29,030 nucleotides of DNA from JAGVUD01 sp052033935 (GTDB taxonomy: Bacteria > Armatimonadota > UBA5829 > DSUL01): positions 1 to 29,030 of the forward strand of contig JBPOJE010000076.1 in the NCBI GenBank assembly GCA_052033935.1. The letters are read 5' to 3'. Of the stretch, positions 23,842 to 29,030 are shown one piece after another. How positions within the stretch are numbered: the stretch's first letter is position 1; the number at the start of each line of letters is the position of its first letter. The notes under the pieces are model-generated. The model did no database searches, was not told the origin of the DNA, and was given only the letters and a program-made list of their open reading frames with translations. The position numbers and the translations under genes are program-made.

Positions 23842-25745
23842 ACGTCCGGGCCGCACGCGACAGCAAGCATCCCCCTGCCGAGGGCGGCGGCGGTGATATC
23901 GTCCGGAAGCTCGGCGGCCGTCTCTACTTTGCGCGTCTCCAGATCCATGGTGCGCAGCGTTTTATCGTCTGCCCAGTAGAGTACGCCGTCCGTAGCCGAA
24001 AGCGACTGAACCGAAACCGGAATTTCGTCCAGCTTCACGAACCCCTGCTTTACCGTGTCGAACAGCCGCAGCTTGCCGTTCACGGTCATCGCGAGCATCT
24101 TCGTCTTCGCATCGAGCACAAAGGCGCTTGCATTGGTCGCGCCTTCCAGTTCCACGGATTCCAGCACTTTGCGTGTGCCCCGGTCAATGATGCCGAAGCG
24201 CGCAAGCTCTCCCTTCTTGTTCGGCAGGCCGTTGGCGCCCATGGACGTGCCACAGTATATGAACCTCTCGTCCACCGCCAGGCCGGAGATAGCCTGCTCA
24301 GCGAGCGGGTTTTCAATCAGATCGGTCTTGCCAGTCTCCGGATCGGTGATCGCGATGGCTCCACCGTACTTACCGTACTGCGCCATCCAGCCCGAGTAGA
24401 GCATCCCGTCCGGCCCCACGAGGATTCCCGCAATCGGGCGAATGTACCCCCGGGGCCCGAGGTGTGCGATGGCGACCGGGTTCTTGTTGTTCCACTGATC
24501 CCAGGACTGGGCAGGGTCGTAGCGCACGATGTCTCCGCCAACGTAGGCGGCGGCGTACACGCATCCTTTGTGGAAGCAGACGTCGTACACCTCGCCCCCG
24601 GCATCACAGACCGTGCTCGTGTTTATGTATGTACGTGTTTCGGGGTCAAGGCTGAACAGTGTCTGGCCGAAAGGCGGACCGCCCCAGATAATGCCGTCCG
24701 GCGCGATTCGCAGGAACATCGTGGGCCGCGGCCCGGATTCGGCGGGGATAGGCATCAGGTTCAGAGCCGTGTCGCCGGGCTTGAGAATGAACCAATCCTG
24801 CCCGCGCACGCCCAGCAACCGCCCCTTGCTGTCCTCAGCCAGAATCCGGGCGCGCAGGTCGAAATCGGAGATGAGCGTAAGCTTCCCGTCGCCCTTGCGA
24901 TACCGCCAAACAGCCTTGCCCTGTTGCAGGATGAGCGTTTCCGGGGTCGTCACGTAGGTGTCCACGTTCCATGATCCGCGTTCCGCGGGCGGTTCGGGGA
25001 ACGGCAGCGGATGCACGGGTTTGAGGTCCGGCCCGGAATACGCCTTGGACCCGGCCAGGAAGTAGCCATTCCAGGAGACACCGGGGGAGTCGGTCTCGAG
25101 GCCGGGCGGCGGGGCGGAGAACGTCCGGTCCGCGGGATTGTAGATAAGGTTTCCGGGCTTTTCCGTACCAAAGTAGCACACGATCTTGCCCTCGGGCGTG
25201 GGCGACACATAGCGGAGATACAGATTGGGCGGAAACGGCGCGCCTAGGTCTTCCACCTGCAGTGTCTTCAGGTTCAGCGCGGCAAGCTTGCCCTTGCCGT
25301 ACGTCCCGCCGTAGATGCGCCCGTCGGAGCCCATCGCCAGATTCCAGATGTAGCTCTCTCCCGGCACGCCCACGCTGCGGGTGAACTCCATCGTCTTGAG
25401 GTCGAAGATCATGAACTGCGCGTCGTGGAAAGTGCCGGCCACCATCCGGTCGCTGGGTACCTCGTTCAGCGCCCACGACCCGGTGCCTTTGGGCGCGTGG
25501 ATCACCCGGCCGGTGTTCTTTTCGATGTCAATGACAATCAACTCGCAGCCGGTGGTCTCGTTCATGTTCGTGAGCATCAGCAGATCGCGCCCGGTTGCTC
25601 GGTCCCTGACGGCGCGTCCGGCGAGCACGTTCTTCGACCGGCAGGGCTGTGCGAGCTTCTCGATGCGGGCTTTGCCGGGGGCGGCATCGAGCGGCCCGGC
25701 GTTCAGCAGCAAGGCAGCAAGCAGAAGAAGGGACAGATATGGCAT
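23814..25745 (-). CDS. Secreted beta-propeller protein
   Basis: This is a 643-residue exported protein. ATG at 25745 follows AGGAAAAACT and begins the signal peptide MPYLSLLLLAALLLNAGPLDA. An ATG seven codons upstream (25766) lacks a ribosome binding site. The mature protein consists of repeated beta-strand units typical of propellers: MVAGTFHDAQFMIFDLKT, MGSDGRIYGGTYGKGKLAAL, RIAPDGIIWGGPPFGQTLFS, VGPDGMLYSGWMAQYGKYGG, AVDERFIYCGTSMGANGLPN and TDGVLYWADDKTLRTMDLET. The DGxIY-GGTYG pattern resembles the SMP-30 / Vgb-like and PQQ-like propellers. Members of this group are usually uncharacterised surface or periplasmic proteins. The gene diverges from the ankyrin gene, with a perfect inverted repeat in between. 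Confidence 0.8.
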   Translation of the reverse strand: MPYLSLLLLAALLLNAGPLDAAPGKARIEKLAQPCRSKNVLAGRAVRDRATGRDLLMLTNMNETTGCELIVIDIEKNTGRVIHAPKGTGSWALNEVPSDRMVAGTFHDAQFMIFDLKTMEFTRSVGVPGESYIWNLAMGSDGRIYGGTYGKGKLAALNLKTLQVEDLGAPFPPNLYLRYVSPTPEGKIVCYFGTEKPGNLIYNPADRTFSAPPPGLETDSPGVSWNGYFLAGSKAYSGPDLKPVHPLPFPEPPAERGSWNVDTYVTTPETLILQQGKAVWRYRKGDGKLTLISDFDLRARILAEDSKGRLLGVRGQDWFILKPGDTALNLMPIPAESGPRPTMFLRIAPDGIIWGGPPFGQTLFSLDPETRTYINTSTVCDAGGEVYDVCFHKGCVYAAAYVGGDIVRYDPAQSWDQWNNKNPVAIAHLGPRGYIRPIAGILVGPDGMLYSGWMAQYGKYGGAIAITDPETGKTDLIENPLAEQAISGLAVDERFIYCGTSMGANGLPNKKGELARFGIIDRGTRKVLESVELEGATNASAFVLDAKTKMLAMTVNGKLRLFDTVKQGFVKLDEIPVSVQSLSATDGVLYWADDKTLRTMDLETRKVETAAELPDDITAAALGRGMLAVACGPDVYAVYLPKP

Positions 25746-25808
25746 AGTTTTTCCTGTTGCTTTCATTGGGTATGGGTTGCCTGCTGACGCCGCGGATTCC
25801 TCCTGGCC

Positions 25809-25827
25809 TTCGCCCGCGCCGGGCGAA
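25809..25827. promoter_or_regulatory. Perfect inverted repeat between divergent genes
   Basis: TTCGCCCG (25809-25816) and CGGGCGAA (25820-25827) form a perfect 8-bp palindrome with a 3-base centre. It occupies the place of the -35 box relative to TATGAT at 25833, so a bound protein would block the ankyrin promoter and possibly that of the divergent propeller gene. An RNA hairpin is the alternative. Confidence 0.4.
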
Positions 25828-25832
25828 TCGGG

Positions 25833-25838
25833 TATGAT
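25833..25838 (+). promoter_or_regulatory. -10 box of the ankyrin gene
   Basis: TATGAT lies 12 bases before the ATG at 25850. Transcription would start a few bases before the ATG, giving a nearly leaderless mRNA, in line with the absence of a ribosome binding site. No -35 consensus is present. Confidence 0.45.
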
Positions 25839-25849
25839 GCAAAACAGAA

Positions 25850-26536
25850 ATGAGCTCTCAGACAAGCGCAATCGAACAGCTTCTTTTCGCCGCTCGGACG
25901 GGCGATGCCGCAGGCGTGCGCGTACTGATCGAGTCGGACCCGGGCCTGGCGCTTGCGCGCGATGAGGACGGTGAGACGGCGCTCGCCGCCGCCGCGGCGC
26001 ACGGCGAAAGCGAAATCTGCGGCATTCTGACAGCCGCCGGAGCCGAAGTGGACATACATGTCGCAAGCTCTCTGGGGCGGGCGGACGAGATTCAGAACAT
26101 GCTCTGGGACGATCCGGAGCTGGTGCGCGCGCGGGACGGTTTTCGGCGGGCGACGCCGCTCTACTTCGCGGCCGAACGGAACCAGAAGGCGGCCGCCGCC
26201 GTGCTGCTCGATTTCGGGGCGGACCCGAACGCCGAGGCCGCATCGGGCGATACTCCCGTTCATGCCGCCGCCGCCGCTCCGGCATTCCAGGCGATGGAGG
26301 TTCTTCTGGACAGGGGTGGCGTGGTCAACGCGCGCAACCATCGCCGGCAGACGCCGCTTCACCGGGCGGTGGAGGAGCGGTGGGGCGAGGCGACGGAGGT
26401 CATCGGGCTGCTGCTTGCGGTGGGTGCGGATGTGAACGCGCGCGATGACAACAGAGAGACGGCGCTGTCGCGCGCGCTCGACCGCAACAAGACACACATC
26501 GTCGAGGTGCTGCGCAAAGCCGGGGCCAGGGAGTAG
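25850..26536 (+). CDS. Ankyrin-repeat protein
   Basis: This is a 228-residue protein without signal peptide or membrane segment, so probably cytoplasmic. About six ankyrin repeats cover it end to end. Clear ones are DEDGETALAAAAAHGESEIC, RATPLYFAAERNQKAAAAVL followed by DFGADPNAEA, SGDTPVHAAAAAPAFQAMEV, RRQTPLHRAVEERW and NRETALSRALDRNKTHIVEV. Ankyrin arrays bind other proteins; the partner is unknown. The ATG at 25850 has no Shine-Dalgarno sequence and sits 12 bases from a -10-like TATGAT, so a leaderless transcript is likely. It converges on a broken gene 80 bp downstream. Confidence 0.87.
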   Translation: MSSQTSAIEQLLFAARTGDAAGVRVLIESDPGLALARDEDGETALAAAAAHGESEICGILTAAGAEVDIHVASSLGRADEIQNMLWDDPELVRARDGFRRATPLYFAAERNQKAAAAVLLDFGADPNAEAASGDTPVHAAAAAPAFQAMEVLLDRGGVVNARNHRRQTPLHRAVEERWGEATEVIGLLLAVGADVNARDDNRETALSRALDRNKTHIVEVLRKAGARE

Positions 26537-26616
26537 GCGCGGCCGCCGCCCGATCTGCTGTTACCCGGCCGGTTTCGAGCCGTCTAGGATCGCTGTGAAG
26601 CCGTGTCCGACGTGTC

Positions 26617-27369
26617 CTACTTCTCCTGCGCCTTTGTCTGTTTGTTCCATGCCGCCGTGACACTCGCCGCGATGTCGAACCCGAGCGGCTGCCCTGATGC
26701 GATCTTGCGCCGGGCGGACCTGACCGCGCTCTCGGCCCCTGCGGGGATGTTGCCCTTCCACCAGTCCATCCGCTCGCTGTAGAACCACGTGTACTCATCG
26801 CAGCTCGCCAGCGCCCAGTACGTGTTGTGCTCGAGCATATCGCGCCGCTCGCGCGCGGACATGTAGTGGCTGAGCTGGGGATCGGTTCGCAGGTCGAGCG
26901 CCTGGTCGAGGCACACGGACATCCCAACCTGCGTGTTGCGCGCCACAGTCCTGGCGTTTCCGGGCAGCACGAGGCGTAGCGCATCCTGCTTGATGAATCT
27001 CCTGCTTCGCGCGAACTCCTGCTGGCCGGTGAAGTAGTACGCCATTTCGTTGCCGTCAATCACCGAGTCGAGGGCGCCGGCGATGGTGATGCCTTCCACG
27101 AAGGGTACGAGGAGCGCCCAGTCGTGGTTTGGCCACTCCGCCTGTACCTTCGGCCACGTCATCTCCTGGCCGAAACTGCAGCGGCATGCTGATCCCGAAG
27201 AAGATCAACAGCTTGAGGTCCGGCTTGCTGGAACGCAGCACTCGCATGAACTGCTCGCCGCGCTTACGCACCAGCGCCGAGACCTGTTCGTAGCTCTGCG
27301 AGCCGTAGTTATCCTGCCACCTCCAGGGGTTCGGGCCGTACGGCTCCGGATCGAAAACGACGCCCACGC
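26617..27369 (-). pseudogene. Broken gene for a DPEPYG-motif protein (hydrolase-like)
   Basis: Two open frames combine into about 250 residues. The first part begins GVVFDPEPYGPNPW and continues to LLIFFGISMPLQ. A one-base shift near 27174-27178 then gives FGQEMTWPKVQAEWPNHDW and an intact C-terminal 180 residues ending AAWNKQTKAQEK. The hydrophobic-plus-acidic pattern (VFDPEPYG, LLIFFGI, ALLVPFVEGI) resembles a TIM-barrel glycosidase-like protein, but I do not recognise the family. The N-terminal part and start are missing: upstream of about 27370 the sequence belongs to an RND pump in another frame. The gene is therefore truncated at its 5' end and frameshifted once. Confidence 0.5.
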
Positions 27370-28502
27370 GACGACGATGGACTCGCGTCTGCCGAGCGCA
27401 AAGGCAATGAGCAGTGTCACCGAGACGATTGCGAGCATCATGTGAAGCAGGAGCTCGTTCGACTTCTCGGTGGCGGTCTCGCCGTAGTTGCGCGTGATGG
27501 TGTAATGGACGTCCGGCGGGATCACCGTCCCTTCCAGCGTCTTCACCTTCGCCAGCACAGGTTGGTCACATTGATGGCGTTCTTGTCCTGGCGTTTGGCG
27601 ACGGAGAGGGTCACCGCCGGGTATGTGCCCTTCGCGTCCGGGTGCATCTCATCCTTGTGCCCCGCTGTTCCAAACGCGATGTTGACGTAGCTGGCGGGCT
27701 CCTCCGGCCCGTCCTCTATGGAAGCGACATCGCGCAGAAAAACCGGCCCGCCGCTTCCCGCGCCCACCACGACGCTCGCCACATCCTCCGGCGTCCTCAG
27801 GAATTCGCCCGTCTGCACGGCGTGTAGTTGCCGCTGGCGATGTGCCCGGTCGGATACTGCGTGTTCGCGCCCTTCAGCGCCTGCTGCACCGCTCCCGGCG
27901 AAAGCCCGTATCCGGAGAGCTTCGACGCGTCGAGAGTCACCCGCACCTGCCACCTCTGCCCGCCGTCTCCGAGACGTCCGCGACCGCCCTCACCTCCGAG
28001 TCCACCCGCGACACGAGCCGTTTGAGCCGGTATCCGTTGTAGCCCTTGCCCCAGAACGTGAGCGCCAGAATCGGGACGTCGTCAATGGAACGCAGCTTGA
28101 CGAGAGGCTGGCTCACCCCCGGCGGGATCTTGTCGAAGTTCGAATAGAGCTTGTTGTAAATCTTGACGATGCTATCTTCGTTGTCCTGGCCCACCAAGAA
28201 GCGCACGATCGTTATGGAGCCACCCGCGCTCGATGTCGAATACACGTACTCCACCCCCGGAATCTCCGAGATCAGCTTCTCCATCGGGGTGGTGACGCGC
28301 TGCTCCACCTCCTTCGCGCTCGCGCCGGGGAACTGCACGAACACATCCACCATCGGCACAATGATCTGCGGCTCTTCTTCGCGGGGGGCATCACGACCGC
28401 GAATATCCCCATAAGCACGGATGCCGTGATGATAAGGGGCGTCAGCTTGGAGTCTATGAAGTAGTGGGTGATTCTGCCCGCTAGGCCGAGGCGGTGCTGC
28501 AT
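27370..28502 (-). pseudogene. RND efflux pump (AcrB-like), N-terminal third with frameshifts
   Basis: About 375 residues of an AcrB/HAE-type inner-membrane pump can be rebuilt from several frames. They begin MQHRLGLAGRITHYFIDSKL and TPLIITASVLMGIFAVV, then PREEEPQIIVPMVDVFVQFP, KLISEIPGVEYVYSTSSAGG, QRWQVRVTLDASKLSGYGLS, AVQTGEFLRTPEDVASVVVG and TRNYGETATEKSNELLLHMM, ending at GRRESIVVA in the second membrane segment. Shifts lie near 28383-28388 (six G), 27966-27972, 27819-27827 and 27559-27562. The remaining two thirds of the pump are absent, replaced by an unrelated gene. The start ATG overlaps the stop of the membrane-fusion gene (TAATG), the usual operon arrangement. It is not functional as read. 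Confidence 0.75.
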
Positions 28503-28798
28503 TACCTGTCCTCGGCCCGCACCGGGATGCCATCATCGAGCACGCCGGTGTTTTCGACAATGACGCGGTCTCCGGGTTCGATGCCCGATAGAATCTCAAC
28601 ACCGTCCCCGGACCGCCGTCCGATCTTCACGTTGCGCATCCGCGCCCTGCCGTCACCGTCCACGATAAAGACCGTGGGCAGTCCGCCCGTGTCGCGAAGC
28701 GCTTCTTCGGGAAGGATGAATCCGCTCGAGTAGCCTGCCGGGAAGCTGATGCGCCCGAACTCGCCCGAGCGTGCGCCGAGATTATCCGGCTCGACGGG
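28502..28798 (-). pseudogene. RND membrane-fusion (periplasmic adaptor) protein, C-terminal end
   Basis: An open frame of 98 residues ends at the TAA at 28502-28504. It includes GEFGRISFPAGYSSGFILPE, EALRDTGGLPTVFIVDGDGR, VEILSGIEPGDRVIVENTGV and LDDGIPVRAEDR, the conserved beta-barrel and membrane-proximal end of HlyD/AcrA-type adaptors that pair with RND pumps. The frame is closed upstream by TGA at 28799-28801, about 30 bp from the inverted repeat of the IS at the right edge. The rest of the adaptor is missing, probably displaced by the IS insertion. Confidence 0.7.
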
Positions 28799-28830
28799 TC
28801 ACCGGCAGGCAAAACGACGGTAGCGTAGTT

Positions 28831-29030
28831 TTGTAGTGTGTAAAAAGGCGGAGGGTGCTCCTGTCTCGAAAGAGTCTGTGACTGCAAACCAGTCGAAAGG
28901 AGTACCCGATGAGGAGTATAGCGTCAGTTCATGTGATGCGGCAGGTTCTGTCGCGGGTCGAGGACCCGGAGCATCTGCTGTGGGGTGATCTGGACTAGGC
29001 GTCGGTCGGGCTAGTGAAGGTCTTTCTTGA
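28831..29030 (+). mobile_element. Left end of an insertion sequence (partial)
   Basis: The element begins with the inverted repeat TTGTAGTGTGTAAAAAGG (28831-28848), the partner of the repeat at 111-128. A leader with the ribosome binding site AAAGGAG follows, then a transposase-like start at 28909. The element runs off the window. It points the same way as the copy at the left edge. Confidence 0.5.
28909..29030 (+). pseudogene. Transposase N-terminus with an in-frame stop (partial)
   Basis: ATG at 28909 follows AAAGGAGTACCCG, a good ribosome binding site. The frame reads MRSIASVHVMRQVLSRVEDP and EHLLWGDLD, then TAG at 28996-28998, then ASVGLVKVFL to the window end. The continuation after the stop looks like normal coding sequence, so a single CAG-to-TAG type change is likely. 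The family cannot be named from so short a piece. A separate 29-residue peptide is the less likely reading. Confidence 0.4.

Noticed and set aside
28811..28830. GGTAGCGTAG beside the right IS end, the reverse complement of part of the 28-bp repeat
   Set aside because: Only about ten bases are shared and the flanking sequence differs, so it is not counted as a third copy.
1..29030. tRNA genes, rRNA, CRISPR arrays and replication origin boxes
   Set aside because: The intergenic stretches were read on both strands and none showed the expected arms, repeats or DnaA-box clusters.

Overview
The window is high-GC bacterial chromosomal DNA, about 29 kb. It carries housekeeping genes (gyrB, a single-chain glycyl-tRNA synthetase), many secreted or cell-surface genes, and three pilin-like N-termini of the DUF1559 / H-X9-DG prepilin type. 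The FPVFAQARERAR stretch after the prepilin helix, the UroD-like methyltransferase-fold protein, the secreted propeller proteins and the GH29 fucosidase fit Armatimonadota or a neighbouring lineage such as Planctomycetota. That placement is inference from protein style, not from a marker-gene tree.

Layout. Bases 1-128 look like the right end of an insertion sequence: a transposase C-terminus, then an inverted repeat. After a non-coding stretch comes a small secreted protein (471-839) and a hairpin. Then a co-directional run follows: LytS-type sensor kinase, LytTR response regulator, prepilin-like protein (probably frameshifted at a run of six G) and a secreted repeat propeller (979-6299). On the minus strand, 11772-6288 reads NlpC/P60 peptidase, glyS, UroD-like protein, TauE/SafE exporter and a THUMP-like methyltransferase, with several overlapping stops and starts. 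A second prepilin gene (12604-11915) diverges from gyrB, which has a clear sigma70-type promoter. Downstream of gyrB lie a family 2 glycosyltransferase with an extra C-terminal nucleotide-binding-like domain and a membrane-plus-WD40 protein on the minus strand. A 28-bp direct repeat flanks the latter.

The region 18.4-25.8 kb looks like a secreted hydrolase and surface-protein block: a fused SGNH esterase and alpha/beta hydrolase, a secreted protein split by a frameshift at a run of eight C, an alpha-L-fucosidase, a truncated prepilin and a secreted beta-propeller protein. A small ankyrin protein diverges from the propeller gene across a perfect inverted repeat.

The last 2.4 kb holds broken genes on the minus strand: the C-terminal end of a membrane-fusion protein, the N-terminal third of an RND efflux pump interrupted by at least four frameshifts, and, joined out of frame to it, a DPEPYG-motif protein with one more frameshift. 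The window ends inside the left end of an insertion sequence. Its inverted repeat matches the one at the left edge at 14 of 18 positions, so two IS copies of one family in the same orientation bracket the window. No tRNA, rRNA, CRISPR array or replication origin was seen.
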